Shown: piece after piece, positions 1-6,775 of the stretch
Layout of the letters: the number at the start of each line of letters is the position of its first letter
Numbering within the stretch: the first letter of the stretch is position 1
Source of the DNA: WVXT01 sp964345635
GTDB lineage: Bacteria; UBA6262; WVXT01
Direction: 5' to 3'
Assembly (NCBI GenBank): GCA_964345635.1
Contig: CAYFRM010000070.1
Span: 1 to 10,468 of the forward strand
Length of the DNA stretch: 10,468 nt
Program-made: the position numbers and the translations under genes
The notes under the pieces: generated by a model
Databases searched by the model: none
Told to the model about the DNA's origin: nothing
The model's input: the letters and a program-made list of their open reading frames with translations, nothing else

Positions 1-40
1 CATTTAAAAGATACTTTGTTAACAGCTTCGATAATTCACC

Positions 41-80
41 CTAATGCGAAGGGATTTGGTATAGGGAGCATTAGAATTTT
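41..80 (+). terminator. Possible plus-strand terminator facing secA
   Basis: CTAATGC (41-47) and GCATTAG (68-74) form a 7-bp perfect stem with a 20-base loop, followed by AATTTTTA on the plus strand. This could end a convergent gene entering from the left, which is outside the window. The stem is short and AT-rich and the loop is long, so support is weak. The arms may simply be part of the neighbouring repeat block. Confidence 0.22.
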
Positions 81-189
81 TAGCCAAAAATCGAAGATTA
101 GAGTTTAGCCCCGCGAAGACGGGGGAAACTCCTGAGATTTTTGGCGGTGCTCGAAGAGCAAAAAATTATCAGCGAACGAACCAAATCCT
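51..189. repeat. Nested inverted-repeat block downstream of secA
   Basis: Outer arms GGATTTGGT (52-60) and ACCAAATCC (180-188) are perfect inverted repeats, extendable by a G-T pair. Inside them lies a long hairpin: GCCAAAAATC (83-92) pairs with GATTTTTGGC (136-145), GAGTTT (101-106) with AAACTC (126-131), and CCCCG (109-113) with CGGGG (120-124), with a six-base loop. A small hairpin TGCTC-GAA-GAGCA follows (148-160). An imperfect direct repeat, TTAGAATTTTTAGCC (71-85) and TTAGAGTTTAGCC (98-110), is also present. None of these arms is followed by a clean T-tract in the secA direction, so this is not a standard terminator. It could be a dispersed repeat element, a structured 3' UTR or a small RNA. 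The structure is seen directly; the role is unknown. Confidence 0.6.
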
Positions 190-197
190 GAGCATAC

Positions 198-2954
198 TCA
201 TCTTCCGCAGCATTTCTTATATTTCTTCCCACTGCCGCAAGGGCAGGGGTCGTTCCGCCCGATTTTTCTCCGTTTGGGAAAAGGCGTGGGAATAGAAGAA
301 GCGGAAGCCGCAGCTTCCCGGGCAGGCATCTCCCGGTATTTTCCTGCGCCCGGGGTAGGCCTCTGAGCCACCTCTCTCGTCGGGAGAGCTCTTGCCCGTG
401 CCTGCTCAGCCACCACTTTCACTCTAAAGATGTAACCGGAAATCTCCTCCCTCATATGCTGTTGCATAGCATCGAAGGCCCATTCAGACTCTTTCTGATA
501 TTCAATGAGGGGATCTTTCTGTCCGTAAGCGCGCAGTCCTATTCCCTCTCTTAATTTATCCATATCGTAAAGATGGTCTTTCCAGCGTGTGTCCACGACC
601 TGAAGAGTGACCATCCTTTCAATAAAGCGCATCATCTCCTCTCCCATTTCCCTCTCCCGCTCGTCATACGCCTGCTTAATTCGCTCCGCTATCGTCTGGC
701 CTAAGATTTCCGGCCGCATCCGTTTCAAATCTTCTAAAGGAACCGAAAAAGAGATATTGAAAGAGCGCTTCAGCCACTGGGAAATTGCCTCCCAATTCCA
801 CTGTTCGGGATAGACCTTGGGAGGAGCGTAGAGGAAAAGTTTATCGTCGATAAGGTCCTCAAACAAAGCCAGTATATCCTCTTTTAGATTGGCTCCTTCC
901 AGAACTTTTCTCCGCCATTTATATACTACCTCTCTTTTCTTACTCATCACGTTATCGTATTCCAGAAGCTGCTTTCTGATATCGAAGTTCATCGCTTCCA
1001 CTTTTCTCTGAGCCGACTCTATAGCCCGGGAAATTAACGGGTGCTGGATATCCTGTCCCTCTTCCAGTCCTAATCTATCCATTACCTGAGCTATGCGCGC
1101 CGAGCCGAAAAGTCTCATCAATTCGTCTGCCAGAGAAAGATAGAATCGGGAAGAGCCGGGGTCACCTTGCCGTCCGGCGCGACCACGCAGCTGATTATCT
1201 ATTCTGCGCGCTTCGTGCCTCTCGGTTCCCAATATGTGCAGACCCCCTAACTCAACTACTTCATTGTGTTCAGCAGGGTTGGGGGGATTACCGCCCAATA
1301 CGATATCTGTTCCTCTGCCAGCCATATTGGTGGCAATGGTCACTGTGCCTTTACTTCCCGCCTGGGTGACAATCTGCGCCTCCCTCTCGTGATACTTAGC
1401 ATTCAACACGTTGTGGGCAATACCCTTTCTCTTAAGCATTTCACTTAACTTCTCGCTATTCTCAATCGATCTCGTTCCCACCAATACAGGGCGGCCCATT
1501 TTGTACAGTTCTTCAATTTCCCGAATGACCGCGTCGAATTTCTCCTTCTCCGTTTTGTAGATTACGTCAGGGTAGTTAGTCCTTATCAAAGGCTTATTGG
1601 TAGGGATAACCACCACGTCCAATCCGTAAATTTTCCAGAATTCCTGCGCCTCCGTAGCTGCTGTTCCTGTCATCCCGGCCAGCTTGTCGTATAATTTAAA
1701 ATAGTTCTGGAAGGTAATGGTAGCTAAGGTCTGGTTCTCTTCGGCAATCTTTAAGTTCTCTTTTGCTTCAATCGCCTGGTGTAACCCGTCGCTCCACCTT
1801 CTGCCGGGCATCAACCTTCCGGTAAACTCGTCCACGATAACCACCTTGCCATCTTTTACCACATAATGGACGTCTCTTTTGAACAGGTTACGTGCTCTCA
1901 GTGCCTGGTTAATATGGTGCACCCACTCGGTCTGTATATCATCGTAAAGATTATCTATGCCCAGCATTCTCTCGCACTTCTTTACTCCCAGTTCGGTCAG
2001 GGTACCTGTCCCTGACTTTTCATCCATAATGTAATCGTAACCCTTCTCTAAATCCTCACCTTTATATTTAGCATCTACCTGTTCCCTCTCGGTAACAAAC
2101 TTGCCTTTCAGGCGGGGAACGAGACGGTCAATGATAAAATATTTATTCGTCGATTCCTCGGCGGGTCCGGAAATAATCAGAGGAGTCCTCGCCTCATCGA
2201 TTAAGATGCTATCCACCTCATCAACTATAGCGTAGTCCAGCTTACCCAACACGCACTCCTCCAGGGAATGGGCCATATTGTCTCTTAGATAGTCGAATCC
2301 GAGCTCGTTATTCGTTACATAAGTAACGTCGCAACTATAGGCCATTCGCCGTTCGGAAGGAGCCATATCATGCTGGATCAAACCCACGCTTAATCCCAGG
2401 GATTTATAAATCGGCCCCATCCAGTGCGCATCCCTTTTCGCTAAGTAATCATTGACAGTAACTAAATGAGTCTTATAGCCTCCCAGGCTGTTCAGATAGA
2501 TGGGCATAGTGGCCACCAGCGTTTTTCCTTCGCCCGTAGCCATTTCCGCAATTTTGCCTTCATAGAGGACAGCTCCCCCCATAATTTGCACGTCAAAGTG
2601 GCGCATATTCAGGGTGCGTTTGGCTACTTCCCTCACCACGGCAAAAGCTTCCGGTAACACGTCCTCCAATATCGTATTTCTAACCTTCTTCAATTCGTCT
2701 CTTGCTTTCTGTCTTTCTTCCGGCGATATGGCTTCCTTAAGCCACTCTTCTGCCTTTTCCAATTCCTCTCTATATCCTTCCGCCTTCTCGCTCACTCGAC
2801 GCCGGAACTCTTCCGTCTTGCCTCTCAATTCCTCATCGGAAAGCTTACTTATCGTGGGCTCCAAAGAATTTACCGTTTCCACCAGTGGCTGAAGCCGCCT
2901 GACGTCTCTCTGGGCCTTACTGCCAAAAATCTTTCTTAAAATGGAACCAAACAT
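198..2954 (-). CDS. secA: Protein translocase ATPase SecA
   Basis: SecA is the cytoplasmic and peripheral-membrane motor that pushes unfolded preproteins through SecYEG using ATP. The 918-residue protein is complete (E. coli SecA is 901). Visible motifs are Walker A in MATGEGKT (138-145), the DEVD Walker B box (245-248) followed by SILIDEARTPLIISG, NMAGRGTD (543-550) and the arginine-finger segment QLRGRAGRQGD (588-598). The C-terminal zinc tail has cysteines at 904, 906, 915 and 916, the SecB/phospholipid-binding type. A charged insert of roughly 36 residues (about 55-98), predicted helical, sits before the conserved LPEAFAVVRE. The variable segment after VLGGN (about 555-570) is short compared with E. 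coli. AAGGAT (2961-2966) lies 6 bases before the ATG, and the gene has its own promoter. Identity is essentially certain. Confidence 0.98.
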   Translation of the reverse strand: MFGSILRKIFGSKAQRDVRRLQPLVETVNSLEPTISKLSDEELRGKTEEFRRRVSEKAEGYREELEKAEEWLKEAISPEERQKARDELKKVRNTILEDVLPEAFAVVREVAKRTLNMRHFDVQIMGGAVLYEGKIAEMATGEGKTLVATMPIYLNSLGGYKTHLVTVNDYLAKRDAHWMGPIYKSLGLSVGLIQHDMAPSERRMAYSCDVTYVTNNELGFDYLRDNMAHSLEECVLGKLDYAIVDEVDSILIDEARTPLIISGPAEESTNKYFIIDRLVPRLKGKFVTEREQVDAKYKGEDLEKGYDYIMDEKSGTGTLTELGVKKCERMLGIDNLYDDIQTEWVHHINQALRARNLFKRDVHYVVKDGKVVIVDEFTGRLMPGRRWSDGLHQAIEAKENLKIAEENQTLATITFQNYFKLYDKLAGMTGTAATEAQEFWKIYGLDVVVIPTNKPLIRTNYPDVIYKTEKEKFDAVIREIEELYKMGRPVLVGTRSIENSEKLSEMLKRKGIAHNVLNAKYHEREAQIVTQAGSKGTVTIATNMAGRGTDIVLGGNPPNPAEHNEVVELGGLHILGTERHEARRIDNQLRGRAGRQGDPGSSRFYLSLADELMRLFGSARIAQVMDRLGLEEGQDIQHPLISRAIESAQRKVEAMNFDIRKQLLEYDNVMSKKREVVYKWRRKVLEGANLKEDILALFEDLIDDKLFLYAPPKVYPEQWNWEAISQWLKRSFNISFSVPLEDLKRMRPEILGQTIAERIKQAYDEREREMGEEMMRFIERMVTLQVVDTRWKDHLYDMDKLREGIGLRAYGQKDPLIEYQKESEWAFDAMQQHMREEISGYIFRVKVVAEQARARALPTREVAQRPTPGAGKYREMPAREAAASASSIPTPFPKRRKIGRNDPCPCGSGKKYKKCCGR

Positions 2955-2990
2955 AACCTTATCCTTTTCCAGCCGTTCTTCACCACGTTA

Positions 2991-3019
2991 ATTCTATCAT
3001 ATATGGTAAAAAAAGTAAA
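2991..3019 (-). promoter_or_regulatory. secA promoter (sigma-70 type)
   Basis: On the minus strand, TTTACT (3014-3019) and TAGAAT (2991-2996) are separated by 17 bases, with TGA just before the -10 (extended -10 form). Transcription would begin near 2984, giving a leader of about 30 bases before the secA ATG at 2954. The -35 box overlaps the end of the terminator-like structure of the upstream operon. This is prediction from consensus only. Confidence 0.6.
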
Positions 3020-3072
3020 CCCCGTTAGAAATGCCTCCACACAAAGGTGTATGGCAAAATTTCCACCGGGGT
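3008..3072 (-). terminator. Probable terminator of the tal-aldolase-kinase operon
   Basis: Just past the kinase stop, plus-strand ACCCCG (3019-3024) pairs with CGGGGT (3067-3072). Inner pairs are GAAA (3028-3031) with TTTC (3060-3063), TGCC (3032-3035) with GGCA (3053-3056), and ACAC (3039-3042) with GTGT (3047-3050). On the minus-strand transcript the stem is followed by TTAC and then seven T (3008-3014). The stem is interrupted by bulges, so termination may be partial, and read-through into secA is possible. Confidence 0.5.
3020..3033 (+). repeat. 14-bp repeat CCCCGTTAGAAATG, copy 1
   Basis: This 14-mer is the exact reverse complement of 4502-4515, and a third shorter copy (CCGTTAGAAAT) is at 4467-4477. 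All copies lie in or at the edge of the gaps flanking the FGGY kinase gene. Copy 1 also forms one arm of the terminator-like structure between the kinase and secA. Confidence 0.6.
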
Positions 3073-3076
3073 AAAA

Positions 3077-4447
3077 TTATCCCTTCTTAAATGCGCCGTC
3101 GAGGAACATTTTGCCCAGGATAGCGCATCCCTGGAGGGAAGACTGCTCTTTTATGACGTACTTAAAATCTCCCATCCAGCGCTTCTTTGCTTCTATAAAA
3201 ACAGGATTAATAGCGCCGCCAGTAAGAATCAATTCCCGGGAAAGTTTAACTTTCTCCGATAACTCTTTGAGATGCTCGGCGGTTAACTCCATAGAAGTCT
3301 TGACCATTCCCGCCAGGATATCTTCACGGTTATGGGATAGACGGAGATTAGTTATGGAAGCCCATATATTCTCTACGGAATACCTGTCTCCCGACAGATA
3401 GGGAAGAAAACCGGGCACGTCCGAAACTCCCTCCTTCTTCTCCCGCTGGAGTACCTTTTTCAGAGCTTGCGGCAAGAAATCCTTAAAGAAACTGTCCAGG
3501 CTCATATCCTTACAGAATACACTGGCAAACCATTTAAACGCTTCTCCTCCCGTATTTAGAACGAACATAGTTATCCAGCGACCAGGAATCACGTGGCAGC
3601 GGATATTATGTCGGGGAGAAGCAATGGGCGTCTCCAGACAGGTAGTCAATATTTCACAGGTGCCCAGGATATCGACTATCTTTCCCTGTTCGGACAATCC
3701 CACGCTCAAATCGGCACAGGCCACGTCATTGCCGCCCATCAACACCGGAATTCCTGCCCTGAGATTCAATTTCTTGGCCATCTCCGGCTTCAGAGTTCCC
3801 ACAGCTTCCCAGCTCCTGACATAGGGTGGCAACTTCTCTTCGGGAATCCCCAGCTCCCGGACAATCTCGCGGTTCCAGCCTTTCTCCGGCCGGGTGGTAT
3901 TGAACAGCGCAGTCAAGGAGCCAGTGGAAGCATCCATACCGAATTTGCCGGTTAAGCGAGCGCCGAAAAAAGTATTGGTGTGAGCAAAAACGTGTCCCTT
4001 CTTATATACTTCAGGGAGGTTGTCTCTCCACCAGAGAATCGTAGAGGCGGTGCAACCTCCGGGAACAGGAAGATTAGCCGTTTCCGATAACAGCCTTTCT
4101 TCTCCGATTTTGTCTCGAATTTCCTGAGCCTGTTCGGGAGAGCGCCTATCCATAAAAAGAACTGCGGGAGTTAAGGGATTGCCCTCTTTATCGAGAATCA
4201 TTGCCCCGGGTGTGGTAACGCCCATAGGCATAACTTCCACATCTTCCAGAGAACTCTTCATACACTTGCGACAGTCGAGAAACCCTGCCCACCATTTTTC
4301 CGGATCGGAATCGGCTTTGCCGTCATAGGCATTGATGGGATAGTAGGTGTTGGTCATCTCTATGAGTTCCCCTTCCCTGTCAAAAAGCCCCAGTTTAAAA
4401 CCTGTGGTGCCGATATCCAAAGCCAGGATGACTCCTTTTCGAGCCAT
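3077..4447 (-). CDS. FGGY-family carbohydrate kinase (xylulokinase-like)
   Basis: FGGY kinases phosphorylate sugars or polyols with ATP in the cytoplasm. The N-terminal phosphate-binding motif ALDIGTTGFK lies at residues 9-18. MDRRS at 99-103 is in the sugar-binding region. GGNDVACADLS (238-248) carries the expected catalytic aspartate, D241. ILTGGAINPVF (407-417) matches the C-terminal adenosine-binding segment. At 456 residues it is shorter than typical xylulokinases or glycerol kinases (about 480-520), but both actin-like lobes are present. The start is supported by GGGAGG (4455-4460), 7 bases before the ATG. It is the last gene of the operon with the aldolase (gap 59 bases, holding a hairpin) and transaldolase. 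The family is clear. The substrate is not: xylulose, another ketose or a related polyol all fit, and the operon context argues for a sugar intermediate fed to aldolases. Confidence 0.88.
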   Translation of the reverse strand: MARKGVILALDIGTTGFKLGLFDREGELIEMTNTYYPINAYDGKADSDPEKWWAGFLDCRKCMKSSLEDVEVMPMGVTTPGAMILDKEGNPLTPAVLFMDRRSPEQAQEIRDKIGEERLLSETANLPVPGGCTASTILWWRDNLPEVYKKGHVFAHTNTFFGARLTGKFGMDASTGSLTALFNTTRPEKGWNREIVRELGIPEEKLPPYVRSWEAVGTLKPEMAKKLNLRAGIPVLMGGNDVACADLSVGLSEQGKIVDILGTCEILTTCLETPIASPRHNIRCHVIPGRWITMFVLNTGGEAFKWFASVFCKDMSLDSFFKDFLPQALKKVLQREKKEGVSDVPGFLPYLSGDRYSVENIWASITNLRLSHNREDILAGMVKTSMELTAEHLKELSEKVKLSRELILTGGAINPVFIEAKKRWMGDFKYVIKEQSSLQGCAILGKMFLDGAFKKG

Positions 4448-4466
4448 TCATTATCCTCCCTTTACG

Positions 4467-4515
4467 CCGTTAGAAATTCCCAAAAGAAAATTTCTGACAT
4501 CCATTTCTAACGGGG
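4467..4515 (-). repeat. Intercistronic hairpin with 11-bp perfect arms
   Basis: CCGTTAGAAAT (4467-4477) and ATTTCTAACGG (4503-4513) are perfect inverted repeats with a 25-base loop. The hairpin covers the stop codon of the aldolase gene and sits upstream of the kinase Shine-Dalgarno sequence. No T-tract follows, so it is not an intrinsic terminator. It could stabilise or process the mRNA between the two cistrons, or be a copy of a dispersed palindrome, since its right arm extends to the 14-mer shared with 3020-3033. Confidence 0.65.
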
Positions 4516-5409
4516 CTTTAAAAGTCCTGCCTCCTCGAGGTCTTTTCTCAATTTCTCTTTCTGGTCTTCCTTAAGTCCCAGAAGAGGTTTTCTGGGAAGG
4601 CTACCCACGAGTCCCACCAGATCCATTGCCGCCTTCACGCCGGCAACGCCGTAGGCGCCGGATATCTTCTTATTCAGTTCGGAAAGACGCAGGTGAAGTC
4701 TTTCTCCCTTTTCCATACTTTTCTCTCTAGCCAGAAGGTAGAGCTCCTGCGTTAAATCGGGAAAATAGTTGCCCATGGAAATCACTCCTCCCACGGCGCC
4801 GTAAACAACCGCGGGGAACATGAAGCCAATACTTCCTGCCATCACCACAAAATCGTCGGGAACCGCGTCGATAAACCTCTCGATGCCGCTGGAAGCGCTA
4901 TCTTTTATCCCCGCTATATTTTCGTGTTCGCTCAGCTTTGCCACCAATTCCGGCGAAAGAGTCACTCCCGAGAATTTCGGCGCATTGTACAGCAGGACCG
5001 GTTTTGCCGAACTCTCGGCGCATGCGGTGAAATATCCCGCCAATACCTCATCCGTCATCCGGCTACGAAAATAGAAAGGAGGAAGCAGATTGAAGTAATC
5101 TATTTCCATAGAATCAACTTTCTTGATAAAACGGAGGGCCTGCCGCGTAGATTCCACAAAGCAAGCAACTATCACTTTCTGGTGGGGCGCTTTATACTCT
5201 AAAACCGTCTCCAGTATTCTTAGCTTCTCGCCTTCATCGAGAGATTTGTTCTCTCCGTTACTGCCCAGGGCCAGAAAGCCAATGGCTTTGGACTTGGCAT
5301 AAAAATCCATATTGCGTTTGAGACCGTCCCAGTCAATACTCTCATCCTTCAGGAAAGGAGTATTTATGGGAAGAAAAATACCGTCTAAATTCTCTTTGTG
5401 CTTTTTCAT
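4507..5409 (-). CDS. DapA/NanA-family (DHDPS-like) class I aldolase
   Basis: This is a member of the (beta/alpha)8 family of dihydrodipicolinate synthase, N-acetylneuraminate lyase, 2-keto-3-deoxy-sugar-acid aldolases and hydroxy-oxoglutarate aldolase, which form a Schiff base with pyruvate. The expected Schiff-base lysine is K169 in GIKDSAS. The tyrosine is Y141 in LLYNAPKFSG. GSNGE (49-53) stands where DapA usually has GTTGE, which suggests a substrate other than aspartate semialdehyde. The open frame reaches back to 5547, but I place the start at 5409. That ATG follows AAAGGGG, gives the usual 300-residue length and begins where family similarity begins; the longer form would overlap the transaldolase by over 100 bases. 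Only 13 bases separate it from the transaldolase stop, so the two are co-transcribed. A catabolic sugar-acid aldolase is likelier than a lysine-pathway DapA, by inference from neighbours. Confidence 0.85.
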   Translation of the reverse strand: MKKHKENLDGIFLPINTPFLKDESIDWDGLKRNMDFYAKSKAIGFLALGSNGENKSLDEGEKLRILETVLEYKAPHQKVIVACFVESTRQALRFIKKVDSMEIDYFNLLPPFYFRSRMTDEVLAGYFTACAESSAKPVLLYNAPKFSGVTLSPELVAKLSEHENIAGIKDSASSGIERFIDAVPDDFVVMAGSIGFMFPAVVYGAVGGVISMGNYFPDLTQELYLLAREKSMEKGERLHLRLSELNKKISGAYGVAGVKAAMDLVGLVGSLPRKPLLGLKEDQKEKLRKDLEEAGLLKPR

Positions 5410-5422
5410 AGGGCCCCTTTGA

Positions 5423-6622
5423 CTAAATTTTCCTATTTTCCAACCTCTGATTAACGAAATCGACCATCCCCCTGGTAGCATTGGAAAACTCCTCAGCGGT
5501 CGCCACAACAGCTGCGTGCGTATTAAACTCTTCCGGCGTAAGACCATCTTCCCTGTAAGCTTTTTCGAAATAAGGAACCGGGAGAAGTTTATCCAGCTCC
5601 TCTTTGGGTGGTTCTTCCTCTATGGAGTCCTTGAATTTGATGTTGTCACTGATTTTCATCAGCCCCTTAATATATTTTGGCGGGCAGGTGTAGACAATAT
5701 CTGCCCCCGCAACCTTCTCTACGTGCCAGGAGGCAATCTGTTTCCCGTTTATCGGCGGACTTATGCGCATAGAACACATAAGCATTTTACTGGGGTAGTT
5801 TCTCTCTTTAACGAGCTTGTAGGCTTTCTTAAATATCGCCAGTTCCGCCCACCGCACATCTTCCTCGGAAAGCTCAATTCCTTTCTCTTTTGCTTTTTTC
5901 GCCAGGCCTCCCAGATCTCCGTACCTTGCTGTCATATCGGTTATAACCGACCGCCACCGGGATAGATCAACACCGTTCTTCTTGGCAATCTCCACTCCCT
6001 CTTTCACCGCCTCAGCGCAAGTCAAAAACTGGGGAATGGTAAAGGCCAGAGTATTATTGGTAGGAATTCCCATAGAAGTCAAAGTTTTGATGACTTTATA
6101 ACCCTCTTTTGAGCCAGGAATCTTGATCATAACGTTAGGACCAATGCCTGAGAGTTCCTTGGCTTGCTCCAGCATCTTTTGTTCATTGTATACTTCCCGG
6201 GGGTCAACCTGGGCCGAAATGTATCCATACTTGTGATTCGATTTTTCAAAAACCCCTGAATACATCCCGGACCCTCTTTTGACTATCTCCTTATAGGTCA
6301 TCCAGAAGAGGTTTTCCTTATCTATCCCCGGATTCTTCTCAATAAGTCCGTCCACGAACTTCGCCCAGTAATCTCCGTGAATCTTGAATACGTTCAGGCA
6401 GAGGGGAGGATTTGTGGTCACGCCTCTAAATAGCGTCTCTTCAGGTTTGTCAGGATTATATAGCCGGGTGAATTGTCTTTTCATTACGTCTCTGTCTTCT
6501 TCTTTTGCTTCTTTAAGCATCTCCTCCACCCAGCTCTGGTAAATTAGCGGTGAAGAATCCCACCATATCTCGGCCGCAGGATTTATCTCCGCCAACCTTT
6601 CCAAAACGTTCTTCTCTTCCAT
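5423..6622 (-). CDS. Transaldolase-family protein
   Basis: Transaldolases transfer a dihydroxyacetone unit between sugar phosphates through a lysine Schiff base. GVTTNPP (67-73) matches the N-terminal family motif. NVMIKIPGSKEG (163-174) holds the catalytic lysine K167. SAQVDPREVYNEQKMLEQA (136-154) matches the conserved strand and helix with the acidic residue. Further barrel strands are seen at TLAFT (191-195) and around ADIVYTCPP (307-315). At 399 residues it is longer than TalB (about 317) and much longer than TalC/fructose-6-phosphate aldolases (about 220), with extra N-terminal and C-terminal sequence. It opens the operon. AGGAGGG (6627-6633) precedes the ATG, and a strong promoter lies about 35 bases upstream. 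The fold assignment is firm. Whether it does classical pentose-phosphate transaldolation or a variant aldol reaction cannot be told from the sequence. Confidence 0.87.
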   Translation of the reverse strand: MEEKNVLERLAEINPAAEIWWDSSPLIYQSWVEEMLKEAKEEDRDVMKRQFTRLYNPDKPEETLFRGVTTNPPLCLNVFKIHGDYWAKFVDGLIEKNPGIDKENLFWMTYKEIVKRGSGMYSGVFEKSNHKYGYISAQVDPREVYNEQKMLEQAKELSGIGPNVMIKIPGSKEGYKVIKTLTSMGIPTNNTLAFTIPQFLTCAEAVKEGVEIAKKNGVDLSRWRSVITDMTARYGDLGGLAKKAKEKGIELSEEDVRWAELAIFKKAYKLVKERNYPSKMLMCSMRISPPINGKQIASWHVEKVAGADIVYTCPPKYIKGLMKISDNIKFKDSIEEEPPKEELDKLLPVPYFEKAYREDGLTPEEFNTHAAVVATAEEFSNATRGMVDFVNQRLENRKI

Positions 6623-6654
6623 TACGCCCTCCTTCGGTCAAATCTTTGTCAACA

Positions 6655-6683
6655 ATTCTATCACAATCATATGACGATGTCAA
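6655..6683 (-). promoter_or_regulatory. Promoter of the transaldolase operon
   Basis: On the minus strand, TTGACA (6678-6683, perfect -35) and TAGAAT (6655-6660) are spaced by 17 bases, with TGA before the -10 (extended form). The predicted start of transcription is near 6648, leaving a short leader of about 26 bases. The spacer contains the 8-bp palindrome TCATATGA (6667-6674), a possible but unproven operator half. Confidence 0.75.
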
Positions 6684-6705
6684 GTACAGACAAAAAATAT
6701 AGAAC

Positions 6706-6733
6706 TTTACAAATTTTTTCAATTTGCTATAAT
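6706..6733 (+). promoter_or_regulatory. Promoter of the PBP1A gene
   Basis: TTTACA (6706-6711) and TATAAT (6728-6733) are spaced by 16 bases, with TGC just before the -10 (extended form). The transcript would start near 6740 and include the repeat-like sequence at 6748-6775 as its 5' leader. Only 22 bases separate its -35 from the -35 of the divergent operon promoter. Its position rules out the upstream in-frame ATG at 6671 as the usual PBP start. Confidence 0.72.
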
Positions 6734-6747
6734 ATTTCAGGAATTTC

Positions 6748-6775
6748 TGTCATTGCGAACGGAGTGAAGCAATCT
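6748..6775 (+). repeat. Dispersed-repeat-like sequence in the PBP1A leader
   Basis: The stretch begins TGTCATTGCGAACGGAG and ends AAGCAATCT, directly against the PBP ATG. ATTGC and GCAAT form a small inverted repeat. The form CATTGCGA...GAAGCAATC is a widely seen interspersed repeat motif in many bacterial genomes, often mis-translated into hypothetical proteins. Here its GGAG (6761-6764) is 11 bases from the start codon and is the only Shine-Dalgarno candidate. The resemblance is from memory; copy number in this genome is not visible. Confidence 0.5.

Noticed and set aside
3593..3955. Plus-strand open frame of 120 codons inside the kinase gene
   Set aside because: It lies wholly antisense to a clear FGGY kinase and its translation matches no family; treated as a shadow frame.
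4467..4515. Hairpin between aldolase and kinase as an intrinsic terminator
   Set aside because: No T-tract follows the stem on the minus strand; the kinase ribosome-binding sequence follows instead.
5410..5547. In-frame upstream start that would lengthen the DapA-family aldolase by 46 residues
   Set aside because: The added part overlaps the transaldolase coding region in another frame, shows no family similarity, and the ATG at 5409 has AAAGGGG and the correct family length.
6671..6775. In-frame upstream ATG that would lengthen PBP1A by 35 residues
   Set aside because: It lies upstream of the predicted promoter -10, has no ribosome-binding sequence, and the added residues translate the repeat-like leader rather than a conserved domain.
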